A DNA stretch of 64,000 nt from Methylotenera sp. L2L1 (GCF_000744605.1 NZ_JQMG01000001.1:1-64000); one strand, 5' to 3'. Shown: positions 52,945-63,081, counted from the first letter of the stretch. Notes: generated by a model from the sequence alone, not told the origin. Made by a program: numbers and translations.

Positions 52945-53133
52945 ATGTGCTAACTCAAATCTGAGCTAATGATAAGTTTAATAAAGGATTAAGCACAGAT
53001 ATCAAATATCAAACTGGTCATCCTCAATTTTACAAATTCATTGTCGCTTTTGTTTTTAAACAACTTTAACCAAATAAACGTTTGAACTTTCCCCACCAAG
53101 AATCTTGTCCTTTTGTTGATTCTTTAGGGGACT

Positions 53134-53643
53134 TCACTTTTTTGGCACAGGATTTTCTAAACCAATTAAAGCTGCTTTAACGTAAGCGTTGACGGCATTT
53201 AACGCAGATTCATCATCCAGACCTTTTGGTGGCTCATTAGTTGTATCAGCGCGATAATAACGCGCAACCCACACCACTTTAGATCCAGCGCCGTCTGCAG
53301 TAACTTTAAGGCGGCCAGTCAATGAACTAACAGGTAGTGCTTTAATATCAATATCACCCAAGCGATATGAAATACTCATTTCACCAGGTAATATCTCATC
53401 AATTTCCTCGTTAATTTTGCTCCCGTTTTTTAGCACTAATGTACGCTTAAGTGCTGCTGAAGATTCACATCCAACGACATCTGGATGCCAATCTTTAATG
53501 GCACATGGCTCACTTAGCAGCTTCCAAACTACATCTGGCTTGGCGCCAATCAGCGCGGACTGATCAGTTTTTTGTGGCGTTGGTCCGTGTGCAATCGCTG
53601 GTGCTGCAATTGCCATCAATATCAGTGCATATATTTTCTTCAT
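53134..53643 (-). CDS. mxaD: MxaD, periplasmic SRPBCC protein of the mxa operon
   Basis: It has signal peptide 1-18 (AIAHG), then an SRPBCC domain with PDVVWKLLSEPCAIKDWHPDVVG. The 169 aa and the last position in a mxaFJGIRSACKLD operon identify it as MxaD. In methylotrophs MxaD affects electron transfer from methanol dehydrogenase to cytochrome cL. It overlaps mxaL by 4 bp. Two paralogues lie in the xox cluster (32585-33706). Confidence 0.9.
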   Translation of the reverse strand: MKKIYALILMAIAAPAIAHGPTPQKTDQSALIGAKPDVVWKLLSEPCAIKDWHPDVVGCESSAALKRTLVLKNGSKINEEIDEILPGEMSISYRLGDIDIKALPVSSLTGRLKVTADGAGSKVVWVARYYRADTTNEPPKGLDDESALNAVNAYVKAALIGLENPVPKK

Positions 53644-54650
53644 TTTCTCTTTCTCTTAATCACACGTTGAAATAATTGGTTTAAAAATGTAGCTGGTATA
53701 AAGAACACGATAATCAGCAAGATAGCTGGCGTAGCAAGCCATGGACGTAAATCGGTATCTGCCATGCGCCATACAGACATTTTTCTGCTAGAAAATGCAT
53801 CATTCAGTTGATGAATAGCTTCGAGTTGTACATAGTTGAGCGTTGTTTCTTTTGCTAGCCGCTGTAAATTACCTTGATCTAGCCCAGAAAGATTGGCGTT
53901 ATTAACTTCCGCAGGGTCACTGCCATGTGGCGCGTTCCGCCCATGCATGCCATCAGCCTGTTGCTGCTCCATTTCTAATGCTGATTGAACGCTTGCCATA
54001 CCAAAAGTAGCATAGCGTTGCACATCATCTAACTCCCAATAGCCAGTAATATTATCTTTGTCATCTAACTTAGGGATTAGACTTGGCTTTAAACCACCCA
54101 CCCCAACAACCAAGCCTTTGACCTGTCCTGGTTTACCTTCAAACTTAGGCATATAGTCGGGGTTTCCTGGCGGCGCTTGATGGCCGTCAGTAATAAAGGC
54201 AATATTCATTTGCTCATCAATTTTTGCAGTTTTTGCAATCGCATCAAATAAGCCATGGCTAATAAAAGAGTCAGCTGCCCAAGCCATTCGCCAATCTAAA
54301 CGTGAAACAGTTTCATCCAACGTACTAAAGTGAGCACAGACCTCTAACGGGTGTGTAATCGTGGTTGCATTTCGCTCAGTAAATAACCCTAACGCCACGC
54401 GAGAACCGCATGGCAACGCACGTAGCGCCTCACGAACACTCTCTTTAGAAAATGCTAAACGGCTTATTGAGCGGTCATCTGTTTCCATATCACGCACGTT
54501 CATGCTTTGTGTGATATCCAACACAATCAACCAGTCGTACACGCGTTTAGGCAGTTTCATATGCGGTTGAAATAAACAAATCACTAACAATGTGATTGCA
54601 AAAAATAATGCTTTACCACGCAAATCTAGCTTATGCCACCAATGCATCAT
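53640..54650 (-). CDS. mxaL: MxaL, VWA-domain membrane protein
   Basis: A helix (about 13-28), a VWA domain with a MIDAS of Asp45-Thr47-Ser49 (DITQS), and a C-terminal helix (about 305-325) match MxaL. The ATG at 54650 gives an ATGA overlap with the mxaK stop; the frame could extend 36 bp further into mxaK. Part of the RSACKL machinery needed to insert calcium into methanol dehydrogenase. The paralogue at 45865 is shorter in the mid-region, where this protein has a Gln/Met-rich insert. Confidence 0.9.
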   Translation of the reverse strand: MMHWWHKLDLRGKALFFAITLLVICLFQPHMKLPKRVYDWLIVLDITQSMNVRDMETDDRSISRLAFSKESVREALRALPCGSRVALGLFTERNATTITHPLEVCAHFSTLDETVSRLDWRMAWAADSFISHGLFDAIAKTAKIDEQMNIAFITDGHQAPPGNPDYMPKFEGKPGQVKGLVVGVGGLKPSLIPKLDDKDNITGYWELDDVQRYATFGMASVQSALEMEQQQADGMHGRNAPHGSDPAEVNNANLSGLDQGNLQRLAKETTLNYVQLEAIHQLNDAFSSRKMSVWRMADTDLRPWLATPAILLIIVFFIPATFLNQLFQRVIKRKRK

Positions 54651-55213
54651 GGCATACCACGTGGAAACCCTGGGATGGATGGCCAACCATCGGGAGGAAC
54701 GCCCATATCTTTTTCTTCATCATCGTCTTTAGTCGCTGTTCTCCCCTGACTTTCTATGGTGGGAGACAAGCGGAGCGCTAACTCATAGTTGTACTTAGCC
54801 TCCATCCAATCTGGTTTCAGGCGTAATGCGTCACGGTAACTCTCTTTAGCCAACGATAATAATGGCATGGCTTTATCCCATGCTTCTAAGCCATGATCAT
54901 CAAGTAGTTTAATGGCTTGGTTTAAGTAGATATTTGCGCTGTTGTAATGCGCTGATTGACCAATATACGTATCTTTTGAATTTGCAATACTGGCATATAA
55001 GGCTAATGACTTTTGGTCGTTCGACTTTTGTTTCCATAGATAAGCATCTGCAAAAACAGCATCATGTGTAGTGCCATTATGTAGACGATTGCTACTGAGG
55101 TTTTCGTTATAGCGATTGACTAAATACAGATCTCTAGCACTCATCACCATGATAATCATCGATGCAATCGTCACAAAAAGCATCAATGGCATGATATTTA
55201 GGCGGTGCGCCAT
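54647..55213 (-). CDS. mxaK: MxaK, TPR-like membrane protein
   Basis: One N-terminal helix (about 8-25) is followed by TPR-like helices (about 80-160, including AKESYRDALRLKPDWMEAKYNYELALRL) and a Pro/Gly-rich C-terminus. At 188 aa, with its position between mxaC and mxaL and 16-bp and 4-bp overlaps, it fits MxaK. The biochemical role is not established. Confidence 0.88.
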   Translation of the reverse strand: MAHRLNIMPLMLFVTIASMIIMVMSARDLYLVNRYNENLSSNRLHNGTTHDAVFADAYLWKQKSNDQKSLALYASIANSKDTYIGQSAHYNSANIYLNQAIKLLDDHGLEAWDKAMPLLSLAKESYRDALRLKPDWMEAKYNYELALRLSPTIESQGRTATKDDDEEKDMGVPPDGWPSIPGFPRGMP

Positions 55214-56193
55214 TGCTTAACCTCCGTTAGATGTAACGCAAATAGTCCACAACCACACAACAAGGCTAGCAGATAAAATACGCTTGCTAGATTGTGACGT
55301 GGAGCTGCTTCAAAATAGCGTACGGGTTGATTTTTCAATCGTGCGATATCCGCGATTGCTGTCTCAACCGCACGAGGGCTTTCAGCCTCATAAGCTTTGT
55401 ATGGCACGCCTAATGTGCCAAAAAATTGATGTAAGTGATATTCTGGGTAAGCATCTTCACGTCCCTCTTCTGGCGGCACGGACAAGCTAGAACCATTAGC
55501 GGACCTTAGAAAAATCCAATAAAGTGAAGCGCTCTGCCGAATAAACATGGCCCGTAGCATATCTTGCGTTTTGCTATCCAAATGCGCACCACCATCGGAT
55601 ACCAACAAGACTACGCGCGAGCCTGTCATGGGTTTTCCTTCGTAGTAATCCAGCGCTAACCCAAGCCCTCGCGCAATGGCAGTAAACCCCATGCCACCAG
55701 CATCAGTTGCCTTTAAAGCAGCCTTCACAGCCTCTCTATCCCCACCTAATGGTGCTACTAAAATTGGTGATGTGCTAAACGTCACCATCCCAATTAAATC
55801 TTCACGACCTTTATCTACAAACTGTTGTAATACGCGTCGTGCAGCAGCCATTTTAGAAGCACTACCTTCAGCTGGCTTGTCTGCAAAGTCATCATTCATA
55901 CTTGCGCTTCTATCAAGCACCATCATGATGTGAGCACCACGTCCGACTCTTTCAACGACAGGCTCACCCCAGTAAATACCAGCAAGTGCAAGCACAATAA
56001 ACAAGATAAATAACGACCCTAGCAAACGCCATACGCGTTCTACCCAAATTGAAAACGTATCTTTAGGTAGGCTCAGCATAGATGGATGTGGGAATGCTTC
56101 ATGTCCGCGCACAAACCAAGGGAATAATCCTAAAAAAAGCAGCAACAGCAGCCAAGGGTATTCAATACCTGAATGATGAAAAAAATCGCTCAT
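55198..56193 (-). CDS. mxaC: MxaC, VWA-domain membrane protein
   Basis: This BatA-like protein of 331 aa has N-terminal helices (about 12-28 and 55-75), a VWA domain with MIDAS Asp94-Ser96-Ser98 (DRSAS) and VSDGGAH, and a C-terminal helix (about 303-320). It is required for calcium methanol dehydrogenase maturation in other methylotrophs. It overlaps mxaK by 16 bp and follows mxaA after 28 bp. Confidence 0.9.
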   Translation of the reverse strand: MSDFFHHSGIEYPWLLLLLFLGLFPWFVRGHEAFPHPSMLSLPKDTFSIWVERVWRLLGSLFILFIVLALAGIYWGEPVVERVGRGAHIMMVLDRSASMNDDFADKPAEGSASKMAAARRVLQQFVDKGREDLIGMVTFSTSPILVAPLGGDREAVKAALKATDAGGMGFTAIARGLGLALDYYEGKPMTGSRVVLLVSDGGAHLDSKTQDMLRAMFIRQSASLYWIFLRSANGSSLSVPPEEGREDAYPEYHLHQFFGTLGVPYKAYEAESPRAVETAIADIARLKNQPVRYFEAAPRHNLASVFYLLALLCGCGLFALHLTEVKQWRTA

Positions 56194-56221
56194 TTAAACA
56201 AAAGACATATATTTTAAAGAT

Positions 56222-57160
56222 TTAGATAGACTCTAGACGCATCAGTTGATGGCTCAATTTTTTGAGTTGTATCAGACTTAACTTAGGCTGGTCTCCAGCA
56301 AAGAATGCTAGCTCCGAAGTTAAATAAAAATGCTCAATGTTCTGCTGCATAGAAATCAACCATGGGCAATGTTGATAAAGTAGTGATAACCGCTCTATCG
56401 TTAGTGTTAATTCGGCACTTTCATCAAAAGCGCTACGTAAAATCCGCATTGCTTTAAAAGCATTTGCAGTCTGAGCACTGTTAGCGTTGCTCAGTTTCTT
56501 GATTTCACGGCAGGCCCGTCTAAATGGCTGAATCTTTCGTACACGTAAATGAAACCAATCAAAGTGCCAAGTAAAATATACAAGTGTCAATAAAAACGTA
56601 AATGAGGCTAACGCTAACATCGCTAAATAGATTGATATATCGTGCAGTTGAGGTTTGATATCCGTGCGCAGTAACATCGTGTCTTTATTCATCTGCGAAG
56701 GTAATACCGATGAAATCAACACGTGCGCTGGTTTAATATCAATAGAAATAGACTTTTTTTCCTGCTTAAACTGCAAATGTAATGGTCTTAAAGCGTAATA
56801 TCTTGCCTCTTGCATCACTCTAAAAACTTGCCACTCCAATGTAATGAAGTGATGAGTATTGTTAGCAAAATCACGATGCTCCCAATTTGCATGCCGTAAC
56901 TCTATATTGGCAGCACCCTTACCAAGAGCCGGTATTGAAGTTTCATCTAAGCGATAGCCTTTCGGTGTAATCACTTCAACTGACTGGCGTGCAATATCAC
57001 CAACACGGTAACCAAGCTCATCAACGCTAGATTTCACTAAAACCGCACGACCCTGTTGTTCGCCATTTTTTGTTTGACCTTGCTCATCTGACGCATAAGC
57101 TAATGAGGTCATTAACATAAAAAATAAGCTGAATAAAGACATACAAGCGTTCGACATCAT
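56222..57160 (-). CDS. mxaA: MxaA, membrane protein for calcium insertion
   Basis: It has a signal peptide (about 1-23), a periplasmic domain (about 30-180), a membrane helix (about 177-197) and a cytoplasmic tail. The sequence family is poorly conserved; the call rests on topology, the 312-aa length and its exact place between mxaS and mxaC. The ATG shares one base with the mxaS stop. MxaA mutants elsewhere make calcium-free, inactive methanol dehydrogenase. Confidence 0.85.
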   Translation of the reverse strand: MMSNACMSLFSLFFMLMTSLAYASDEQGQTKNGEQQGRAVLVKSSVDELGYRVGDIARQSVEVITPKGYRLDETSIPALGKGAANIELRHANWEHRDFANNTHHFITLEWQVFRVMQEARYYALRPLHLQFKQEKKSISIDIKPAHVLISSVLPSQMNKDTMLLRTDIKPQLHDISIYLAMLALASFTFLLTLVYFTWHFDWFHLRVRKIQPFRRACREIKKLSNANSAQTANAFKAMRILRSAFDESAELTLTIERLSLLYQHCPWLISMQQNIEHFYLTSELAFFAGDQPKLSLIQLKKLSHQLMRLESI

Positions 57161-58023
57161 TAACTAGCCTCCAACATATGGCGTGTCAAAGCTTCTATAT
57201 CAAAGTGATCTTCAATAAAAAATGGCATGCGTGTTCCTGCCATTAAACAGGTAGAAACAATTTTTGAGCGATGCTCTGCATAAGAGTTTTTTATACGGCT
57301 GACTAGGCTTGGCCTAAGAAATAAGGATTGATAACGGCCTGTTTCTATGTCTCGAACACGCGCCCAACCCCAGTTAGGAATATCGCGATATTCAGCACTA
57401 TCCCATAACACGACTGGCACAACATCATGTGGCGATAGCGCGGTTAATGTCGCCTTGAGTAAATAATCATCTAAGTGATAGTCTGAAATTAAAAAGACTA
57501 AAGACCGTTTCCTTCTTAATTGTGTGATTGCGCGAGGAAGCGCACTTGCGCCAACCTGCTCAACGCTGCGTATGTTGATTAATTTTTCATGTATCTCGTC
57601 TGCAATACCTCGCCGATACGAAGGCGCTTCAAACAAATCACTCCTCACTTCATCATCGCAAGCAACCATACCAAAGGCATCACCATTGCGTTGTGCCGAC
57701 CATGCAATGGACGCGGTGATATCTGCCATCAGTTTAGTTTTATTGCTATTACCAGAAAACCGCATGGATGCAGACAAATCAAGCATGGCATAAACAGCAA
57801 TGGCGCCTCGCTCATGATAAGCACGCACCATCAGTTGCTTTGGAAATGCGCGTAAACTCGCATGTAAATCGATGCGCCTTGGATTAGGGTTTGCTAAAAA
57901 TGGAACATATCCACGAAAATCCGCACTTCCACCAGATGTGCGCGTGGCATGACTACCAGGCTGTACACTTCTGGCACGCCACCCTAGACGATAGTAAAAT
58001 TCACTAGACAAAAATCGACTCAA
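57160..58023 (-). CDS. mxaS: MxaS, DUF58/VWA protein
   Basis: This soluble VWA/DUF58 protein of 287 aa has MIDAS Asp82-Ser84-Ser86 (DLSAS) and the ISDYHL segment. An N-terminal region contains RGYVPFLANPNPRRIDLHASLR, shared with the second-cluster paralogue. It presumably works with the adjacent MoxR ATPase MxaR. It starts 34 bp after the mxaR stop. Confidence 0.9.
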   Translation of the reverse strand: MSRFLSSEFYYRLGWRARSVQPGSHATRTSGGSADFRGYVPFLANPNPRRIDLHASLRAFPKQLMVRAYHERGAIAVYAMLDLSASMRFSGNSNKTKLMADITASIAWSAQRNGDAFGMVACDDEVRSDLFEAPSYRRGIADEIHEKLINIRSVEQVGASALPRAITQLRRKRSLVFLISDYHLDDYLLKATLTALSPHDVVPVVLWDSAEYRDIPNWGWARVRDIETGRYQSLFLRPSLVSRIKNSYAEHRSKIVSTCLMAGTRMPFFIEDHFDIEALTRHMLEAS

Positions 58024-58057
58024 TTGATTGATGAAAACGATTGGTTAATAAAAATAC

Positions 58058-59083
58058 TTAAGGTGCAGATACTTGATCTAACACGCTATTAAGCAAGCGT
58101 GGTGCAATATTTTCGCGGCGTAACTCATAAGCTGGCGTGAAAAATATGCGATGTGCCACCGTCTCGTAAAACACAGCTCTAATATCATCAGGCGTTAAGT
58201 AGTCTCGCCCCTCCAACCATGCTCGACACCTCGCAGCACGCATCAACATGGCCATCCCTCTAGGGCTTGCACCACCAGCTACCAACCTAGAAACATCAAT
58301 ATCTTCTAAAACGACCCCAACATCACTAGGCGTGCGCAGCGCCCGCCATAAATTAACGGCATAATCCTGCAATGCTAACTCCGCACGAACACTAGACTGA
58401 ATTTCCTCAGCCACCTCATTAAGCGCTGCATAAGGCACTAAGCCAGCAGGTAAGCTATCAATCAAAGTATCTACATTGTGGAAACGTGCGTTAAACATCA
58501 ATTCCCGCTGTAAATCTCTGTCATTCGTCGCCTCTACTGATATCTCCATAAAGAACCTATCTCTAGCAGCAGCTGGCAGCTCAAATGTTTCTTCTCTTTC
58601 CAAGCGGTTTCTATCTGCAAATACTGTGAGATGAGGGAATGAATATTCACGATTAAATGCCTGCGTGCTACGTTCAGCCATCAATCGGAGTAACAAGCTA
58701 TGTGCTTGTGGCCTAGCACGGTTAATTTCATTAAAGAAAAAAACCGCCAAGTTCTCTTCATGCTGCAATAAAGGACCAGGCGCAACTGCTGGCTGTCCTT
58801 TTTCATCGAGGTACGCGTGATATAAAAAATCGCTAGGCATTAAGTCAATCGCACCTTCAATACGCTGATACTGACCGCCAAGCAAATGTGCTGCAGCGCG
58901 CAATAAGGTTGTTTTACCTACGCCCACATCACCTTCTAGCAGCACGTGGCCACGAGAAAATATACTAATCGTCAACGCACGGACTTGTTTATCTAATCCG
59001 AGCACAACACTATTAAGCGATTGTTCAAATTGAATCGCGCGTTCACGCCACTCTGGTAAATTAATGTGGTTGTTAAGCATCAT
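58058..59083 (-). CDS. mxaR: MxaR, MoxR-family AAA+ ATPase
   Basis: Walker A GDVGVGKTT, Walker B VFFFNEINRARPQ, and HLTVFADRNRLE and GGASPRGMAML are typical MoxR motifs; this is the family's founding genomic context. The 341 aa is standard. It lies downstream of a hairpin terminator that follows mxaI, so the RSACKLD part is likely expressed at a lower level than FJGI. Confidence 0.93.
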   Translation of the reverse strand: MMLNNHINLPEWRERAIQFEQSLNSVVLGLDKQVRALTISIFSRGHVLLEGDVGVGKTTLLRAAAHLLGGQYQRIEGAIDLMPSDFLYHAYLDEKGQPAVAPGPLLQHEENLAVFFFNEINRARPQAHSLLLRLMAERSTQAFNREYSFPHLTVFADRNRLEREETFELPAAARDRFFMEISVEATNDRDLQRELMFNARFHNVDTLIDSLPAGLVPYAALNEVAEEIQSSVRAELALQDYAVNLWRALRTPSDVGVVLEDIDVSRLVAGGASPRGMAMLMRAARCRAWLEGRDYLTPDDIRAVFYETVAHRIFFTPAYELRRENIAPRLLNSVLDQVSAP

Positions 59084-59199
59084 GCTGATTGAATGTCACT
59101 CTAAAATTAAAAATTCTACTAATTAAATACAAAGATGATTTCAGAAGCGTCTGCGATTAGCATGTTTAACTCAGCCTCTACTGAAATAACCCTCAAAAA

Positions 59200-59221
59200 G
59201 CCGATGCCATACGACATCGGC
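59200..59221 (-). terminator. Terminator/attenuator between mxaI and mxaR
   Basis: GCCGATG and CATCGGC form a 7-bp GC-rich stem (extended by AAG/CTT) with an 8-nt loop; on the minus strand five T follow. It lies 17 bp after the mxaI stop. Partial termination here would make the abundant structural proteins without equal amounts of the accessory proteins. Confidence 0.85.
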
Positions 59222-59237
59222 CTTCAATCACGATCGA

Positions 59238-59513
59238 TTAATCTATATCGTAGTCAAATTTACCTGTGGCTTTAGCATTAGCAATCCGTTTGGCATTGCG
59301 TGCATCCATTGCCTGAATAGAAGCTTGTTGTTTACCGACTTCTTTAGGATCATGTTTTGGATCGTATTTAGAACCAGCAATTTTTTCAGGGTAGCCAGGC
59401 TTTGCCTCCCAGCAATTGCCCGATTCTTTACAGTTATGGCCGTCATATGCAAAAGCTGCGCCTGATGCAACCATTGCACTTGCGATTGCTACTAAAGTCA
59501 AAATTCGTTTCAT
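59238..59513 (-). CDS. mxaI: MxaI, small subunit of calcium methanol dehydrogenase
   Basis: A 91-aa precursor with signal peptide 1-22 and a mature part starting YDGHNC. It has the diagnostic Lys-rich long helix and the two Cys (28, 34) that form a disulfide (YDGHNCKESGNCWEAKPGYP). The beta subunit wraps the MxaF large subunit in the alpha2-beta2 enzyme; XoxF enzymes lack it. It is fourth in mxaFJGI, followed by a terminator. Confidence 0.96.
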   Translation of the reverse strand: MKRILTLVAIASAMVASGAAFAYDGHNCKESGNCWEAKPGYPEKIAGSKYDPKHDPKEVGKQQASIQAMDARNAKRIANAKATGKFDYDID

Positions 59514-59646
59514 TCAAATCTCCTTGTCATATGGTCGCTGGTGAAATTGCACTATTAACAAAACGCCACCAGTGAGCGCTTTGCTATGTTCATTTAATCT
59601 ATTTATCCAAAATTACTTCTGGCACTAAACTGTTTGTTCCATTTAG

Positions 59647-60222
59647 CTATTTCTTCCATTTAGCTTTCTTGGGGTCGCCAACATACACACTACGAATCCA
59701 GCTCATGATCTGAAGAATCTCATCTTGAGAAATCAATCCTTTTTGTGGGCCCATCATGCCTTGTCCACCGCCATAAATTGTCTCAAAAAAGCCTTTGTCA
59801 TAAGCATTGCCTGGATATGTCCAGTAATCATCCGCCAATGCAGGACCAAGTTTTCCTTCAGCCAAATGTCCATGGCAACCCGAGCATGCTGTTGAAAACA
59901 ATGTGTAACCATTTTTAATCACGTTTTCATTCAAGTTATATGGATTTTTCCCAGTTCTTTTAAACTCTTGAACTGCCGGAGAGTCAGCACCTTTACCATC
60001 ATTAAAATCTAATGGCTCACCAGAAATGGTCCCCCTAAAATCTAAAACAGGGCCTAAAGACTCTGGGTTAGGATGAACTAGGCCTTCTTTTGCAACAATT
60101 GCCTTTTGCTCGCCTGAAGTTGCAGATTGCGGGGAGGCATTACATGCCGATAAAAAAGTTGCCATCACAGCGGCTGTACACAATGCTGAAACTTGGCTAC
60201 GTTTAAAAGATAAAGCTAACAT
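59647..60222 (-). CDS. mxaG: MxaG, cytochrome cL
   Basis: This is the specific electron acceptor of MxaFI. It has one haem site, CSGCH (113-117), Met156/157 in GQGMMGPQ as the probable axial ligand, and the cytochrome cL pattern DFRGTISGEPLDF and WTYPG..YD.G. The length of 191 aa is typical. The signal sequence ends in LSAC at Cys27, a lipobox, which is odd because characterised cytochromes cL are soluble. It lies between mxaJ and mxaI. Confidence 0.94.
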   Translation of the reverse strand: MLALSFKRSQVSALCTAAVMATFLSACNASPQSATSGEQKAIVAKEGLVHPNPESLGPVLDFRGTISGEPLDFNDGKGADSPAVQEFKRTGKNPYNLNENVIKNGYTLFSTACSGCHGHLAEGKLGPALADDYWTYPGNAYDKGFFETIYGGGQGMMGPQKGLISQDEILQIMSWIRSVYVGDPKKAKWKK

Positions 60223-60273
60223 CTTGACCTCTACATATTTTCTAAATGGTATTAATTAACTGAAAAACTTCGT

Positions 60274-61107
60274 TTAAATTGGCAAAAGTGGGATGCCTTC
60301 ACGCTTAAGCACTGATTCAATCTCACTACGCTTTTCATCAATAGCTTTGTTAAGCGCTTGCTGTAATTGCACATCATCCTTACGTACGCCCATCACAATT
60401 TCATAGTGCATTTGCACAGATTCACCATTAGATTTTGTTGCATCATCTTTCACCAACTGAACCTTCAATGGCTCTTTAGATTGCTTCACATAACGTGCTG
60501 CTTCTGGTGCCCACAACATGGCTGCGTGGATATATTTGTTAGATACATCATTCACAACTTCTTGCGGGTCAACCCTCACATACTTGTTACGTGTTGATTG
60601 GTATTTTTGCTTCTCTGCAAAATAATCAAACATGTCATCAAATCGATTAATTTGTAGCAACATCACCTTACCTGGGCTATCCGGCATGACACCAATGCGG
60701 AAATTTCTCTCTTTTAATAAATCATCATTCCATGAAGAAATATCAATTTCACGATCTTCCCTAGTAATAAACACGTAACCAGTTTTGTAATAAGGATTAG
60801 TCTTAAGCACACGTGGGTCTGTACTATCCACCCCTAGCACTAAATCGCATTTCTTTTTATCTAAGAAAAAACCAACGGCATAGCGTGGATCATCCCAGTA
60901 CACATAATTCAATTTCTTATTCAATGACTTAGCCATTATTTCTGCAATATCATTTTCAAAGCCATCTTTCTTATCGTTAGAAAAAGGCATCTCATTTTTA
61001 CCTGCACAAACATTCAACTCATCGGCATACACCTGCACTGCCCACAAACTTAAAACGCCAAGCACTAAAGACTTAAACCCAGAACGCAAAAACTTTTTAT
61101 TTTTCAT
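60274..61107 (-). CDS. mxaJ: MxaJ, periplasmic binding-protein-like component
   Basis: The start is set at the ATG at 61107, which gives a signal peptide at once and has GAGGAG about 10 nt upstream; the frame is open 129 bp further without support. The mature protein (about 28-277) is a solute-binding-protein fold with LNVCAGKNEMPFSNDKKDGF, as in MxaJ/XoxJ. It is required for active methanol dehydrogenase, probably in assembly. The xox-cluster homologue (35986) has an added ankyrin domain. Confidence 0.92.
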   Translation of the reverse strand: MKNKKFLRSGFKSLVLGVLSLWAVQVYADELNVCAGKNEMPFSNDKKDGFENDIAEIMAKSLNKKLNYVYWDDPRYAVGFFLDKKKCDLVLGVDSTDPRVLKTNPYYKTGYVFITREDREIDISSWNDDLLKERNFRIGVMPDSPGKVMLLQINRFDDMFDYFAEKQKYQSTRNKYVRVDPQEVVNDVSNKYIHAAMLWAPEAARYVKQSKEPLKVQLVKDDATKSNGESVQMHYEIVMGVRKDDVQLQQALNKAIDEKRSEIESVLKREGIPLLPI

Positions 61108-61281
61108 GCTAAAAATACTCCTCATGCTAAAAAATTCAGGACACATCCAAATAAACATCATGAAACATCCCAACAATGGTGATGTGTGAAACTCATTTGG
61201 ATAAGCCTTGGGGTGAAAATGCAGGCCAGGTATCAACCCACCCAGCCTGCACAGCCTTACTAGTTCAACTAAACTTTTGGT

Positions 61282-63081
61282 TTAAAGACTAAACACCATC
61301 AAACCACCGCCCATGTTGGTATGGTTTTGTAGCTCTTTGAAAGCACCTACAGCACCAAGACCAGCACTTGGGTCAGTCAAGTCAAACACCAGACCAACAC
61401 CTGGCCAACCACCTACGCCATACATACTTGCAACGTATTGTTTGCCCTTAAATGCATAAGTCATAGGAGACCCGATACCACCTGAAGGCATTTTGAATTT
61501 CCACAATTCTTTACCGTTGTTTTTATCCAATGCTTTGATATGACCATCTAAAGTGTTGTACCAAACCAAGCCACCTTTGGTGTACAAAGTACCGCCCCAA
61601 GCTGCAAATTTCTCCCATTTAGACCACTTCACTTTTCCTGATACAGTGTCAAAAGCACGTACAGTACCCATCTCTGTTTTAGTAGGGCCACTAGGTCCAG
61701 GGTACATTGCTAGCGTTGCGCCAACAAAGAACTGGCCTGCACGGTATGGCAGCATGAACGGCTCCCAATCCATACAAATATGATTCAAACCAGCGTACAA
61801 GGTACGTGATTCTGGGTCATATGAGTCGACACCTTGGTTATGGAAGCCCATCGCGGATGGACAGATATTGGTACCTTTATGATCCATACGTGTTGAGAAC
61901 TCTGGATCACGTACTGGCAAACCAGTTTTTAAATCAACTTTCTTAAACACGTTAACCGCTGGGTCAACCTTGTCAGCCAAGATTAATTTACCTGTGTCAC
62001 GATTAAGCGTGTACATAATGCCGTTACGGTCAATGTGCGTAAGAAGCGGTGTCATTTTGCCTTGAACAGGTTGATCAGTAAGCACCATTTGGTTCACACC
62101 TGCAAAGTCCCACTCATCATGTGGTGTCTTTTGGTAGCCCCACTTTGCTTCGCCCGTATCTACATCACGCGCCCAAATAGTCATCGTCCACTTATTATCA
62201 CCAGGGCGCATGGTTTCGTTCCAAGGTGCAGGATTACCTGATCCGTAATAGAACAAGTTCAATTTAGGGTCATATGCATACCAACCCCAGTTAGTACCGC
62301 CACCGATTTTCCAAGCATCACCTTCCCATGTTTTGGTACCTAAACCAAATTGACCATAGTGGGGATTATGTTCATTAAAGTTTTTAGCTAAGCGAATTTC
62401 ATTATCAGGACCAGTTGCAAATGCACGCCATTTCAATGCACCAGTTTTTATATCAACAGCATTCACCGCACCACGCACACCCAACTCAGCGCCAGAACAA
62501 CCAATTAACACGGTATCTTTCACCACATAAGGCGCTTGCGTAAACGTCATGCCAACTTTAGGATCACAAAGCTCCACTTTCCAATTGACCTTACCCGTTT
62601 TTGCATCTAAAGCTAATAAGTGGCCATCCGCTTGCTTTTTAACGATTTGACCAGCACCATAAGCCACGCCACGGTCAACAATATCGCAACACATGACTGC
62701 TTTAGTAGAAGCGTCTTGTTTTGGCTTATGAGACCAAACAATTTTGCCTGGGTCATTTAAGTTAACAGCGAACGTATTATTTGGAAATGCTGAATGGATA
62801 TACATCATGTCACCAATCACAAGTGGCGCACCTTCATGACCATGCAATACACCGGTTGAGAATGACCAAGCAGCCTTAACATTCTTTACATTGTTTTTAT
62901 TAATCTGATCTAAAGTACTATTGTGCTGGCTGTTATAACCACCAGTTTGTGTTGCCCATTGGTTTGGGTCATTCACACGTTTGGTTAAATCCTCATCTGC
63001 AAAAGCAGTTTGCGCTGCTGCAAGAACAAGTAAACCGCCGATTGCTGCACTAACACTGACGTTAGCAACTTTGCGTTTCAT
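61282..63081 (-). CDS. mxaF: MxaF, large subunit of calcium-dependent methanol dehydrogenase
   Basis: This periplasmic PQQ enzyme has signal peptide 1-28 (TAFADE). It shows the vicinal disulfide Cys131-Cys132, Ca/PQQ ligands Glu199 (GAEL) and Asn283 (SGNPAPW), and catalytic Asp325 in EWDFAG. Residue 327 is Ala, not Asp, so the extra lanthanide ligand is absent and this is the calcium form. The 599 aa is exactly the usual length. First gene of an eleven-gene operon; a GGGA-N5-TCCC palindrome lies about 185-200 bp upstream, between it and a divergent histidine kinase gene. Confidence 0.97.
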   Translation of the reverse strand: MKRKVANVSVSAAIGGLLVLAAAQTAFADEDLTKRVNDPNQWATQTGGYNSQHNSTLDQINKNNVKNVKAAWSFSTGVLHGHEGAPLVIGDMMYIHSAFPNNTFAVNLNDPGKIVWSHKPKQDASTKAVMCCDIVDRGVAYGAGQIVKKQADGHLLALDAKTGKVNWKVELCDPKVGMTFTQAPYVVKDTVLIGCSGAELGVRGAVNAVDIKTGALKWRAFATGPDNEIRLAKNFNEHNPHYGQFGLGTKTWEGDAWKIGGGTNWGWYAYDPKLNLFYYGSGNPAPWNETMRPGDNKWTMTIWARDVDTGEAKWGYQKTPHDEWDFAGVNQMVLTDQPVQGKMTPLLTHIDRNGIMYTLNRDTGKLILADKVDPAVNVFKKVDLKTGLPVRDPEFSTRMDHKGTNICPSAMGFHNQGVDSYDPESRTLYAGLNHICMDWEPFMLPYRAGQFFVGATLAMYPGPSGPTKTEMGTVRAFDTVSGKVKWSKWEKFAAWGGTLYTKGGLVWYNTLDGHIKALDKNNGKELWKFKMPSGGIGSPMTYAFKGKQYVASMYGVGGWPGVGLVFDLTDPSAGLGAVGAFKELQNHTNMGGGLMVFSL

